NCBI GenBank assembly: GCA_902777335.1
Contig: CACYTF010000003.1
Coordinates: 1,409 to 65,408, forward strand
Length of the DNA: 64,000 bases
Source of the DNA: an uncultured Eubacteriales bacterium
GTDB lineage: Bacteria > Bacillota > Clostridia > Christensenellales > Aristaeellaceae
Direction: 5' to 3'
The notes under the pieces were generated by a model. The model did no database searches, was not told the origin of the DNA, and was given only the letters and a program-made list of their open reading frames with translations. Below, piece after piece: positions 1 through 8,963 of this stretch (position 1 is its first letter; every line of letters begins with the position of its first letter). The translations under genes were made by a program, and so were the position numbers.

Positions 1-173
1 TGGAATAAATGCTTAGACCGTCGCTTGGAACCACTGCTTCTATAGCCTCTCTCTAAACCAGCGATTGTTCGGTGGTTCTGTTTCATTCAAGCTCCTTTGA
101 TCCGTTGAATGTCTGTTATTTTACTTGTTGCCCTATTGACTTTTTATTCGCAGACTGATTTTGGGTTACTGGA
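1..173. other. intergenic, nothing recognised
   Basis: AT-richer stretch downstream of the EAL-domain gene, which ends at 174 on the minus strand. I see no convincing ORF with a ribosome binding site, no strong hairpin and no RNA gene. The left window edge cuts off whatever lies further upstream. Confidence 0.5.
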
Positions 174-1940
174 TCACATCTCAATCCACTTGCGGATGAG
201 CGCTTCCCGCTCCTCGGGGGTCTCGCACGGGCCGGACTTATGGCCGCTTTGGCGCCGGAACAGTATGGAGGCCAGCGGCTCCGGGCGGTGGAACAGGAAG
301 CCCTGGGCCAGCTCGCACCCGACCTCGCGCAGGAACTGGCGCTGCTCCTCGGTCTCCATGCCCTCCACCAGCGTGTGGATGCCCAGCCCCCGGGCCACGT
401 CGATCATGGCCTTGATGATCCGCCGGTTCGCGCCGTTGTGGTCGTTCAGGTTCCTGAGCAGCTCCATGTCGAACTTGATCAGGTTGAAGTCGTACCGGCT
501 GAACATGTTCAGCGACGAATAGCCGCTGCCGAAGTCGTCCAGCCACAGCTTGTACCCCTCGCGGCGCAGCTTGCGCAGCTGCTCGTGGAAGTGCTCGGTG
601 CCGGTGGCCATGTCCTGCTCGGTGATTTCGACGATGAAGTAGTCCTTGCCGGCGAAGCGGCTGATGCCGTACTGGTCGTACAGGCGGTTCAGCTCCGACG
701 CCACGTCCACGTAGTCAAAGTCCTGCCCGGAGAAGTTCATCGACACGGGCAGCAGAAGCAGGCCCGCGTCCACCCGCATGGGGATCTCCCGGCACACCTG
801 CTCCATCATGTACAGGTCCAGCTTGTACAGCAGGTGGTACTTCTCCAGCACAGGTATGAACTCGCCGGGGGAGATGATGCCCCGGACCGGGTCCACCCAG
901 CGCGCCAGCGCCTCCTGCACGGTGCTCTTGCCGGTCTCCAGCCGGGTGATGCCCTGGTAGTAGATCTTGATCCAGCCCTCGGAGAGGGCCCGGTCGAAGT
1001 TTTCGAGGATGTAGCGCTGGGCCCAGTAGTTGGCGTCGTCGCTGTGGGAGTAGAAGTGGTCCGTCTCGTTCAGGTCGTTCACGATCTGCTTCAGCGCGTT
1101 GCGGGCGTGGTCGAAGGCGGCCTCGGTGTCCATTTCGCCCTCATAGACGCAGATGCCCATCTGTATGCCGGTGGTGTTGCCCAGCGCGTTGCGCCGGATC
1201 CGGTCGTTGACGGCGTTGATCCTATCCGTGACGGCCTCCCGGCTGTCGAAGGCGTCCAGCAGTATGAAGTGGACCTCGGCGCCGCGCATGATCAGCGCGC
1301 CCGGGAAGGCGGCCTTCAGCTCGCGGACGATCAGCCGCAGCAGCTCGTCGCCCTGGGAAAAACCGTATTGGTTGTTGTAGTAGCGCATGGAATTCACGTC
1401 GGAGTACAAAAGCATCGGCGTCTTCCCGCTCACGCGCAGCGCGTGGGCGCGCTCGTCGGCGAATTCCCGGAAGTAGTTGATGTTGGGCAGGCCCGTCAGC
1501 GGGTCGGTGTAGAACCGGTCCTCCTGGAAGATGTGGTAGTTCTCGGCGATCTTCAGTATCGTGTCCTTGCTGTCGGTCACGTCGTTGTAGGTCAGCAGGG
1601 CCAGCTCCGTGCCGTCTGGCATGGTCAGCCAGTTGCCCACCGCGTGGATGAAGTGGTAGCCGTCCGGGTGCAGGCAGCGAAACAGCACGTCGTAGTCGCA
1701 GGTGCGCTCGATGAAGCCCCGGCTGACGCGGGAGACGTTGCCCACATCGTCCGGGTGGACGCGCTCGAACTGGCCCTTGGCAAACCACTGCATCGCGCTT
1801 TCGCGCTCCATGCCTACCAGCTTGCAGAAGCCGTCGGAGACCAGCAGGGGCACCACCCGGCCGTCGATGTACTGGTCGAATACCAGCGCGGCAGGCAGCG
1901 ATTCATAGGCTTTTCGGATGTCGTCCGGAAAAATATACAT
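174..1940 (-). CDS. PAS-GGDEF-EAL protein, probable c-di-GMP phosphodiesterase
   Basis: Predicted 588-residue cytoplasmic signalling protein. An N-terminal PAS-like sensor (about residues 10-120) is followed by a GGDEF domain (about 145-300) and a C-terminal EAL domain (about 325-575). The GGDEF signature is degenerate (RGAEV in its place), so cyclase activity is unlikely. The EAL domain keeps EALAR, the NFSGQDF segment, the DDFGSGYSS loop, IKFD and EGMET, so hydrolysis of c-di-GMP to pGpG is the likely reaction; the degenerate GGDEF may bind GTP as a regulator (inference). No membrane segment is seen. The start at 1940 is chosen because a GGAGGGG ribosome binding site lies 9 bases upstream; an 18-codon longer frame lacks this. 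Monocistronic, with its own promoter. Confidence 0.88.
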   Translation of the reverse strand: MYIFPDDIRKAYESLPAALVFDQYIDGRVVPLLVSDGFCKLVGMERESAMQWFAKGQFERVHPDDVGNVSRVSRGFIERTCDYDVLFRCLHPDGYHFIHAVGNWLTMPDGTELALLTYNDVTDSKDTILKIAENYHIFQEDRFYTDPLTGLPNINYFREFADERAHALRVSGKTPMLLYSDVNSMRYYNNQYGFSQGDELLRLIVRELKAAFPGALIMRGAEVHFILLDAFDSREAVTDRINAVNDRIRRNALGNTTGIQMGICVYEGEMDTEAAFDHARNALKQIVNDLNETDHFYSHSDDANYWAQRYILENFDRALSEGWIKIYYQGITRLETGKSTVQEALARWVDPVRGIISPGEFIPVLEKYHLLYKLDLYMMEQVCREIPMRVDAGLLLLPVSMNFSGQDFDYVDVASELNRLYDQYGISRFAGKDYFIVEITEQDMATGTEHFHEQLRKLRREGYKLWLDDFGSGYSSLNMFSRYDFNLIKFDMELLRNLNDHNGANRRIIKAMIDVARGLGIHTLVEGMETEEQRQFLREVGCELAQGFLFHRPEPLASILFRRQSGHKSGPCETPEEREALIRKWIEM

Positions 1941-2003
1941 GCGATGACGCCCCTCCGGCAGTCGGTGGCGCGGATGATTGCATTCGCATACCACTTTTTG
2001 TCT

Positions 2004-2032
2004 ATTCTACCATATTCCGCGCCGGCGGGCAA
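2004..2032 (-). promoter_or_regulatory. sigma-A promoter of the EAL-domain gene
   Basis: On the minus strand TTGCCC (2027-2032), a 17-bp spacer and TAGAAT (2004-2009). It lies about 65 bp upstream of the chosen start. Confidence 0.5.
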
Positions 2033-2071
2033 CAGGAAAATGTCGAAAACGAAGGGGCAACAGCGCGTTGC

Positions 2072-2101
2072 TTGACGATATCGGGCGTGTGGGGCTACAA
2101 T
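2072..2101 (+). promoter_or_regulatory. sigma-A promoter of the XRE/zinc-ribbon gene
   Basis: TTGACG (2072-2077), an 18-bp spacer and TACAAT (2096-2101), about 30 bp before the start codon of the downstream gene. Confidence 0.55.
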
Positions 2102-2131
2102 ACAGAAAAACGAATTCAGGGAGGTACGGTT

Positions 2132-2578
2132 ATGGAAGCAAGGGAAGCGCTGAGGACGCTGCGCGAGCGGCACAACCTGACCCAGGACCAGCTGGCCGAG
2201 CGGGTGATGGTCACGCGCCAGGCTGTCAGCCGCTGGGAGACGGGGGAGACCCAGCCCAACACGGACACGCTGCGGCTGCTGTCCCGGGAATTCGACGTGT
2301 CCATCAACACGCTGCTCGGCGCGCCGCGCCAGCTGTTCTGCCAGTGCTGCGGCATGCCGCTGACCGAGGACGGCAGTATCAGCCGCGAGCCGGACGGCGC
2401 GTTCAACGAGGACTACTGCAAGTGGTGCTACGCGGACGGCAAGTTTGTCTACACGTCGAAGGAGGCGCTGATCGACTTCCTGGTTCAGCACATGCCCAAC
2501 CCCGAAGGCCTGCCGGAGGCTGCGCGCCGCAGCCAGTACGACGCGGGCCTTTCCCGGCTGAAGCACTGGCGGGAATGA
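2132..2578 (+). CDS. XRE-family regulator with C-terminal zinc ribbon
   Basis: 148-residue protein. Residues 1-60 form a helix-turn-helix of the Cro/CI (XRE) type (LTQDQLAERVMVTRQAVSRW). Residues about 68-100 carry a putative zinc-ribbon signature, CQCCGMPLTEDG followed by CKWCYADG, a pairing of two CxxC knuckles known in the putative zinc ribbon family (PF12674-like). The remainder resembles the helical tail found with that ribbon. The start at 2132 follows an AGGGAGG site by 7 bases and removes a 20-codon in-frame extension. Likely a DNA-binding regulator; the target is unknown. It is flanked by its own promoter and followed directly by a dispersed repeat. Confidence 0.8.
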   Translation: MEAREALRTLRERHNLTQDQLAERVMVTRQAVSRWETGETQPNTDTLRLLSREFDVSINTLLGAPRQLFCQCCGMPLTEDGSISREPDGAFNEDYCKWCYADGKFVYTSKEALIDFLVQHMPNPEGLPEAARRSQYDAGLSRLKHWRE

Positions 2579-2585
2579 TCGGCCT

Positions 2586-2802
2586 CCAAAATCAAGGGGA
2601 CGGTTTGCATGGAAACAAATCGTTTCGTACACCTGTGCTTCCCCACCGCAGTGGGGAAGTACCCGCGAAGCGGGGGATAGGGCACTTATGACGAACCGCA
2701 GCGTACGAGTTGTACCGGACCGTTTCCATTCCCTGTCTGTGCCATTGTTGGCATGGGTGTTCTCTGTGTCAATGACACAGAGAACCGTCCCCTTGATTTT
2801 GG
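2586..2802. repeat. composite palindromic repeat, GGGGACGGTT family
   Basis: Inverted arms at 2586-2605 and 2783-2802 (CCAAAATCAAGGGGACGGTT and its complement) enclose about 177 bp. The enclosed part includes a second shared module (about 2634-2770) that recurs at 53657-53925, and ends with the inner palindrome TCTCTGTGTC/GACACAGAGA. The same outer and inner arms form an uninterrupted 29-bp palindrome at 47612-47672, so this copy looks like a palindrome with another repeat inside its loop. Short ORFs across it are not credible genes. Confidence 0.8.
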
Positions 2803-2807
2803 GCGGA

Positions 2808-2855
2808 GAAAACCGCGCCGGACGACGGGGTTTGCGTCGTCCGGCGCGGTTTTTG
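2808..2855 (-). terminator. rho-independent terminator of ileS
   Basis: Long GC-rich inverted repeat (AAAACCGCGCCGGACGAC against GTCGTCCGGCGCGGTTTT) with a T-run on either side, just downstream of the ileS stop codon. It could stop transcription in both directions. Confidence 0.85.
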
Positions 2856-2867
2856 TCGGTTGTGCGT

Positions 2868-5800
2868 TTATCCGTTCTTCCGGACGCTCAGCTCGGCCTT
2901 TTCGCCGTTGATGCTCCAGTCCTTCTGGTAGGCGTCGGCGGGGGCGTCGCCCTCGCGGATGTCGGTGGCCAGCACGGCGGAGGCGATGGCGGCGGCGTTT
3001 TTCGCGATCACCGGGGCCAGGGCGTCAGAGGCGCGGTAGGTCACGGTGATGCGGTCCACCACGTCGAAGCCTGCTTCCTTGCGCATGGTCTGGAGCTTGG
3101 AGATCACCTCGCGCACGTAGCCCTTTTCGATCAGCTCCGGCGTCAGATTGGTGTCGATCACCACGGTCATGTCGCCCTCGGTCTGGGCCACGAAGCCGCT
3201 CTTCTGGGCCGGGGCGATCAGGCAGTCGTCGGCGGACAGCTCCACCGGGTTGCCGTCGATCTCAAACCTCACGACGCCGTCCTTCTCCAGGGCGTCCACG
3301 AAGGCGTTGCCGTCCACGTCCTTCAGATACGCGCCGATCTTGCCCAGCAGCCGCCCGTACTTCGGGCCCAGCGTCTTCATCTGGGGCTTGATCTGGTAGG
3401 AGGTGAAGGCGCGGGCGTCGTCGATGAACGCCACGGTCTCCACGTTCAGCTCGTCGCGGATCAGCGCCGCGCAGGCGTCGGACAGCTTGCTGCCCTTCAC
3501 GTACAGCGTGGAGAGAGCCTGGCGCACCTTGATGTTGGCGGTGTTGCGGCAGGCGCGGCCCAGCGTGACCGCCTGGGCGACCTCGTCCATCTCCGCCTCC
3601 AGCTGCCGGTCGATCTTCGACGCGTCGCACACCGGGTAGTCGCACAGGTGCACGCTCTCCGGCGCGCCCGGAACCACGCCGGCCACCAGGTTGCGGTACA
3701 TGGTCTCGGTCATGAAGGGGATGAACGGCGCGGCGAGCTTGCACAGCGTGGTCAGCACCGTGTACAGCGTCTGGTAGGCGGCCTTCTTGTCGCCGGTCCA
3801 GTCCTTGCCCCAGAAGCGGGACTTGCTCAGCCGCACGTACCAGTTGCTCAGCTCGTCCACGAAGGCCTGTATGGCGCGGGCGGACTCGGTGATTTTGTAC
3901 TCGGCCATGCCCTCGTCCACGGTCTTTACCAGCGTGTTCAGCCGGGAGAGCACCCACCGGTCCATCAGCGTCATGTCCTTCGGATCGGCGACGTGCTCGC
4001 CGGGCACGTAGTTGTCGATGGACGCGTACATGCAGAAGAAGGCGTAGGTGTTCCACAGCGTGCCCATGAACTTGCTCTGCAGCTCGCTGACCAGCTCGCC
4101 CGAGAAGCGGGTGGGCAGCCACGGCGCGCCGTTGGCGTAGAAGTACCAGCGCACGGCGTCGGCGCCCTGCTTGTCCAGCACGTCCCACGGGTCGATCACA
4201 TTGCCCAGGTGCTTGGACATCTTCTTGCCCTCGGCGTCCTGCACGTGGCCCAGCACCACGCAGTTCTCAAACGGGCTGCGGTCAAACAGCAGCGTCGATA
4301 TCGCCATCAGCGTGTAGAACCAGCCGCGGGTCTGGTCGATGGCCTCGGAGATGAAGTCGGCCGGGAAGTAGGCCTCGAACTTCTCCTTGTTCTCAAAGGG
4401 ATAGTGCCACTGCGCGAACGGCATGCTGCCGGAATCGTACCAGCAGTCGATGACCTCCGGCGTGCGGCGCATCTCGCCGCCGCAGTCCGGGCAGGTGAGG
4501 GTCACCTGGTCGATGTAGGGGCGGTGCAGCTCGATGTTCTCCGGCACGTTGTTGCCCAGCTGTTTCAGCTCGGCGCGGCTGCCGATCACGTGGGTCTTGC
4601 CGCACTTGCACACCCACACCGGCAGCGGCGTGCCCCAGTAGCGCTCGCGGGACAGGCCCCAGTCGATCACGTTCTCCAGGAAGTTGCCGAAGCGGCCCTC
4701 CCGGATATTGTCCGGGTACCAGTTGACGGTGCGGTTGTTGGCCACCAGCCGGTCGCGCACTTCGGTCATGCGGATGAACCAGGTGCTGCGGGCGTAGTAG
4801 ATCAGCGGGGTGTCGCAGCGCCAGCAGAACGGATAGTCGTGGGTGAAGTAGGGCGCGTCCACCAACTTGCCCTCTTTTTCCAGCCACTCTAAGATCATCG
4901 GGTCGGCCTTCTTCACGAACACGCCGGGCCAGTAGGTCACCTTGTCCATGCCGCCCTTGGCGTCCACCAGCTGCAAAAACGGGATGTGGTTCTCCCGGCC
5001 CACGCGGGCGTCGTCCTCGCCGAAGGCGGGGGCCTGGTGCACCACGCCGGTGCCGTCGGTCATGGTCACGTAGCCGTCGCAGACCACGGTCCAGGCGTTC
5101 TGTTCGTTGTCCACGCCCTGGATGGCCTCGCGCTGGAAGTCAAACAGCGGCTCGTAGCGCATGCCCTGAAGCTCCCTGCCGGGGAAGGTGGTCTTGTTTT
5201 CGACCTGTACGCCCTCGCCCAGCACCTTTTCGATCAGCGCGTCGCCCATGATGACGGTGCGGCCGTCGTAGTCGAACTTCGCGTAGGTCTCGTCGGGGTT
5301 CACGCACAGCGCCACGTTGCTGGGCAGCGTCCAGGGGGTGGTGGTCCAGGCGTAGATGAAGGTGTTCTCCTCGCCGACGACCTTGAAGCGCACCACGGCG
5401 GAGCGCTCCTTGACCTCCTTGTAGCCCTGGGAAACCTCGTGGCTGGACAGCGCGGTGCCGCAGCGGGGGCAGTAGGGCACCACCTTGTGGCCCTTGTACA
5501 GCAGGCCCTTGTCGGCGATCTGCTTCAGGCTCCACCACACCGACTCGATGTAGTTGTTGTCGTAGGTGATGTAGGGGTTGTCCATGTCGGCCCAGAAGCC
5601 CACGCGCTCGGACATGCGCTCCCATTCGCCCTTGTACTTCCACACCGATTCCTTGCACTTCTGGATGAACGGCTCGATGCCGTAGGCCTCGATCTGCTCC
5701 TTGCCGTCCAGGCCCAGCAGCTTCTCGACCTCCAGCTCCACCGGCAGGCCATGGGTGTCCCAGCCCGCCTTGCGGGGCACCAGCTGGCCCTTCATCGTGT

Positions 5801-5979
5801 GGTAGCGGGGCAGCAGGTCCTTGATGGCGCGGGTCTCGATGTGGCCGATGTGGGGCTTGCCGTTGGCGGCCCTCGCGGTTTTTCATGCTCTTCTGGAAGA
5901 TGTCGTTCTCGTTCCAGAACTTGATGACTTCCTTCTCGCGCGCCAGGAAATCCAGCGCGGTGGAAACCTTTTGGATCAT
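2868..5979 (-). pseudogene. ileS: isoleucyl-tRNA synthetase, frameshifted near its N-terminus
   Basis: Class Ia aminoacyl-tRNA synthetase that charges tRNA-Ile. The reading frame opens at ATG 5979 after a good AGGAGG site and encodes a normal IleRS N-terminus (STALDFLAREKEVIKFWNEN, then KSMKNREG). At about 5862-5876 the frame is lost: the HIGH motif (ANGKPHIGHI) and everything after it continue in another frame, open to the stop at 2868. The usual FxYEGPPT segment just before ANGKPHIGH is missing, so bases were deleted, not only shifted. The rest is complete: editing domain, zinc-type CxxC pairs (CPRCG, CPDCGG), the KMSKH signature and the anticodon-binding region. Upstream lies an intact T-box leader. 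Either a sequencing/assembly error or a genuinely broken copy; no second ileS is in the window. Confidence 0.85.
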
Positions 5980-6002
5980 GGTGTTCAACCTCCTGAAATC
6001 AA

Positions 6003-6241
6003 TAGCGCCTTTCATCCCATGGGACGAAAGGCGCTTCGCGGTACCACCCAATTTGGCATATGTGCATATGCCCCCTTGATCGCGCTGTAACGGGCGCGCC
6101 CGACGGAGCCTACTGGCGGATGCCCGCGTTCGGTCCGCTGCTCCGGGAGGATGCCCCGCGACCCCGGCCTCCGGACTTGCACCGTCTTCCGGCTCGCTGC
6201 ACGCCTGGTTTTCGCGGGCGGTTCCCTTCAAAGCAGATATC
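6003..6241 (-). promoter_or_regulatory. T-box leader of ileS
   Basis: On the minus strand the leader contains the T-box core TGGGTGGTACCGCG (6037-6050), a stem I distal element resembling AGCGAG...GGTGCAAGTCC (about 6176-6202), a CCGTTA segment typical of the stem II/III region (about 6086-6091) and a candidate isoleucine specifier ATC at 6150-6152. A strong hairpin (6004-6035, AGCGCCTTTC against GAAAGGCGCT) follows the T-box, as expected for an antiterminator/terminator switch sensing uncharged tRNA-Ile. Unusually, no clear U-run follows this hairpin (next bases ATTGATTTC). Confidence 0.9.
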
Positions 6242-6247
6242 ACCCTT

Positions 6248-6275
6248 ATTATATCCATTATTCGGAATTTGTAAA
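6248..6275 (-). promoter_or_regulatory. promoter of the ileS T-box transcript
   Basis: On the minus strand TTTACA (6270-6275), a 16-bp spacer and a perfect TATAAT (6248-6253); the implied start near 6241 matches the leader start. Confidence 0.6.
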
Positions 6276-6345
6276 TGCCCCGCGGCGGGATTCAATCTGG
6301 ATTTTACCTTGCGGGCGGATTTCGCCCCGGGAGCGCCGGATGGAA

Positions 6346-6915
6346 TCACTCCGCCCCGGCGCCGGCCCAGGCGTAGCAGTACGCCTGGGTCCTGGCCGCG
6401 AAGGCCTCGGCGCGCAAGAGCTGCCGCACCTCCGCCTTCGTGTACCAGCCGGGCGTGATCTCCTCCACGTCGGAGGTGCTCCGGCGAAATTCCCCGGCGG
6501 CCGTGCCGAACACGCAGATGTTGCGCTCGTTGGCGAAGCCCACGGCGCTGTAGCTGTTGTCCAGCACGTCGTCGATTCGCTCGAGCCGAAGCCCGGTCTC
6601 CTCCCACAGCTCGCGCCGGGCGCTCTCCTCCGGCGTCTCGCCCGGGTCTATCAGCCCGGCGGGGAAGTTGTAGATCCACTGGGCCATCGCCATGCGGTAC
6701 TCCCGGTTGATCAGTATGCGCTCGCCGCTCCCGTCCGTCAGGATCAGTATCACGGAATCCGGCGTGCGGTTCTGCAGCTGCTCCAGCGTGCGGATGTCCC
6801 GCATCCGGCTGATGATTTCATAGGTCTTCGGGCGGCCCTCCGCCGTGACGTAATCCACGTCATAGCGGGTGATGTACCGGCCCTCGTGCACTTTTCGGAT
6901 GCCCTGGAACTTCAT
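6346..6915 (-). CDS. Nudix hydrolase, ADP-ribose pyrophosphatase-like
   Basis: 189-residue protein. A Nudix box lies at about residues 88-110: GLIDPGE, then ARRELWEETGL, matching GX5EX7REUXEEXGU with all metal-binding glutamates present. The N-terminal beta-rich part (GRYITRYDVDYV) and length fit ADP-ribose/nucleoside-diphosphate-sugar pyrophosphatases; the exact substrate cannot be read from sequence. The start at 6915 is preceded by GGGAGGGG at normal spacing; an upstream 24-codon extension is discarded. It sits behind the ileS leader but is transcribed separately, as the leader has its own promoter downstream of its stop. Confidence 0.85.
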   Translation of the reverse strand: MKFQGIRKVHEGRYITRYDVDYVTAEGRPKTYEIISRMRDIRTLEQLQNRTPDSVILILTDGSGERILINREYRMAMAQWIYNFPAGLIDPGETPEESARRELWEETGLRLERIDDVLDNSYSAVGFANERNICVFGTAAGEFRRSTSDVEEITPGWYTKAEVRQLLRAEAFAARTQAYCYAWAGAGAE

Positions 6916-7003
6916 GATCCAACCCCTCCCGGTTTTCGGCCTTGTGATGTCATTATAGCGCATGAACCGGGAATGCTCAAGCCTCATATTCTCGGTTATA
7001 TCG

Positions 7004-7032
7004 TTGCGGCGGACGCCGCTTTACGGTATCAT
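7004..7032 (+). promoter_or_regulatory. promoter of the DUF4874/DUF4832 gene
   Basis: TTGCGG (7004-7009), 17-bp spacer, TATCAT (7027-7032), about 65 bp upstream of the annotated ATG. Confidence 0.45.
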
Positions 7033-7096
7033 AACATTGGCAATTGGCAAACGCGGGACGGGAAAGGAGATCATCACGACGCGTATTGTTGCAAGG

Positions 7097-8899
7097 ATGC
7101 TGACTTTTGCGCTGGTGCTGGCGCTGGCCTTCGCGGCCTGTGCCGAGACGGGCGGCGCGCTGGCGCCGCAGAACCTGGATTACACGGAGAATCCCGTGGA
7201 CATTCCCAACCCCGACCGGGGCTTCTACCGGGCCAACGACGGCATGGTGGTGCCGGTGACGGCCACGCCCGAATCCGAAGGTCAGAGGATCAACGTGGGC
7301 GGGGAACCGGCGTCGGTGGCGGGCGTCGAGGTGCAGACCCGGGTCAGCCACATCTACTTTGACCTGCGCAACTACTCGGACAACGCCTTCACCGACTGGG
7401 GCACGCCCTACGACGAGGCCTACGAAGCCCCGGAGGACGTCTCGATCGCCTCCCGGGGCGACCCGGAGCCCTGGGACTATGAGACCAATTTCGAATACTG
7501 GCTGGAACACGACGTGCCGGCCCGGCCCCGCGGCACGTCCATGGACATCACCGAGGACGGCCTGGCCTACATCCGCGAAAAGCTGCAGCAGGTCCGGGAC
7601 GGCGAGGGCGTGACCATGGTGCGCTTCAGCTACGACGGGCCCGGCTTCAGCTGGGTGTATTGCGACCATCCCGAGGACGGCGAGACCGACACGCTGATCG
7701 CGGACGTGGAGCCGGACAAGGCGCAAATTCTGCGGCACATCGAACAGATCAAGCCGATCCTTCAGGAATACGAGGACGTGATCATGGGCGTGGACGGCGG
7801 CATGTTCGGCCCGTGGGGCGAGATGCACTCCTCGACCTTCGGTACCACATCCGAGGCGTACAAGTGGCTGATCGACGCCTGGCTGGACGCCGTGCCCGAA
7901 TCCCGGTCCATCACCGTGCAGCCCGGCGCGTACCTCTCCTGGTACAACGCCGCCTATGGCACGGACTACAACTTTGCGACCATCGACCAGATCCCCGCGC
8001 CGCAGCCCGGCTCGCCCGAGAGCCGACTGGGCTTCTTCAACGACAGCTACGGCTTCGGCACCGACGACATGGAGTGGATCCCGGACGACTGGGGCTCCCT
8101 GGCGGAGGGCCTGTACTGGCCGGGCAACCCCTACGGCGACGAGAATGACTTTGACCGCGGCAAGCTGATGACCCGCGTCCGCCTGCAGAACAATCTGTAC
8201 GGCGGCGAGGCCCAGGGCGGCGAGACGCCGTGGAACACCTATCCCTTCGTGGCCTTTGAGGGGGCCTACGCCCAGACGGTGTACCTGAACGCCGACTACT
8301 CCGACGAGGTCCATGAGCGCTGGGCCGGCTTCACCTATACCGAGCAGAACGTGGACGTGCCGCTGGAGAACGCCTACGCCGCGCCCTACACCGTGGAGCG
8401 GGCGATATTCGACCCCGTGTACGACGGCAAGAACGGCGTGGAATACTGGCGCGACCGGCTGGGCTACCGGCTGGTGCTGCGCGACGCGAACGTATCCGAC
8501 AAGGTGAGCGCCGCGGACGAGCTGCGGTTCGAGGGCAAGCTTCAAAACGTGGGCTTCGGCAACATCGTCAACCGGAAGAACGTCACCGCCATACTGCGCT
8601 CGAAGGCGGACGGCAAGGCCTGGTCCGCGCTGACCGGCCTCGACGCCCGCGATTGGCGGCCCGACCTCAACAGCCGCGCCGACAACACCGCCGCCTGGCG
8701 CGACCTGAGCTTCTCGATAGCGCTTTCCGATTTCGGCGGCGTGCCCGCGGGCCAGTACGACCTGTACCTGAAGATCAACGACCCGAAGGAGCAGAGCGAA
8801 AACAAGCGCTGCGTCCGCTTCGCCAACAACGGCGATATCTGGAACGCGGCGCTGGGCGCGAACAGGATCGGAGAAGTGGAGGTTGTGGAAGGGCCGTAA
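7097..8899 (+). CDS. secreted DUF4874/DUF4832 protein, glycosidase-like
   Basis: About 600 residues with a hydrophobic signal peptide (MLTFALVLALAFAACA). The N-terminal half matches the DUF4874 pattern (NPDRGFYR, a TIM-barrel-like core with RFSYDGPGFSW and DGGMFGPWGEMHSS, where GxWGE is the likely catalytic-type segment) and the C-terminal part the DUF4832 pattern (a beta domain with YRLVLRDA). These paired domains occur in secreted carbohydrate-active proteins, but the activity is not established. The start is uncertain: ATG 7097 lies 27 bases after the strong GGAAAGGAG site at 7061-7069, and that site is better placed for a non-ATG start (ATT 7085), which would also add the positive charge normally seen in a signal peptide n-region. 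No lipobox is evident. Monocistronic. Confidence 0.75.
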   Translation: MLTFALVLALAFAACAETGGALAPQNLDYTENPVDIPNPDRGFYRANDGMVVPVTATPESEGQRINVGGEPASVAGVEVQTRVSHIYFDLRNYSDNAFTDWGTPYDEAYEAPEDVSIASRGDPEPWDYETNFEYWLEHDVPARPRGTSMDITEDGLAYIREKLQQVRDGEGVTMVRFSYDGPGFSWVYCDHPEDGETDTLIADVEPDKAQILRHIEQIKPILQEYEDVIMGVDGGMFGPWGEMHSSTFGTTSEAYKWLIDAWLDAVPESRSITVQPGAYLSWYNAAYGTDYNFATIDQIPAPQPGSPESRLGFFNDSYGFGTDDMEWIPDDWGSLAEGLYWPGNPYGDENDFDRGKLMTRVRLQNNLYGGEAQGGETPWNTYPFVAFEGAYAQTVYLNADYSDEVHERWAGFTYTEQNVDVPLENAYAAPYTVERAIFDPVYDGKNGVEYWRDRLGYRLVLRDANVSDKVSAADELRFEGKLQNVGFGNIVNRKNVTAILRSKADGKAWSALTGLDARDWRPDLNSRADNTAAWRDLSFSIALSDFGGVPAGQYDLYLKINDPKEQSENKRCVRFANNGDIWNAALGANRIGEVEVVEGP

Positions 8900-8910
8900 C
8901 TGGGAAGAAA

Positions 8911-8953
8911 CTTTACATGGGGACGGTTACACAAGAACCGTCCCCATGTAAAG
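8911..8953. repeat. short palindromic repeat, GGGGACGGTT family
   Basis: Perfect 18-bp inverted repeat (CTTTACATGGGGACGGTT, 8911-8928, with its complement 8936-8953) around a 7-base loop. It shares the GGGGACGGTT/AACCGTCCCC core with the copies at 2586, 47612 and 53578, although the flanking stem bases differ between copies. No U-run follows it, so a terminator role is not obvious. Confidence 0.85.
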
Positions 8954-8963
8954 TACAGAGGGA

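Noticed and set aside
240..2075. Long open frames on the opposite strand of the EAL gene (and similar shadows over ileS, argS, the LtaS-like gene, the DUF58 gene and others)
   Set aside because: High-GC mirror frames: low-complexity, rich in Arg, Gly, Ala, Val and His, no domains, no ribosome binding sites.
2688..2800. Short frame reading MTNRSVRVVPDRFHSLSVP and similar at 53557-54035
   Set aside because: Translations of the dispersed repeat; the same peptide appears at both copies in non-coding context.
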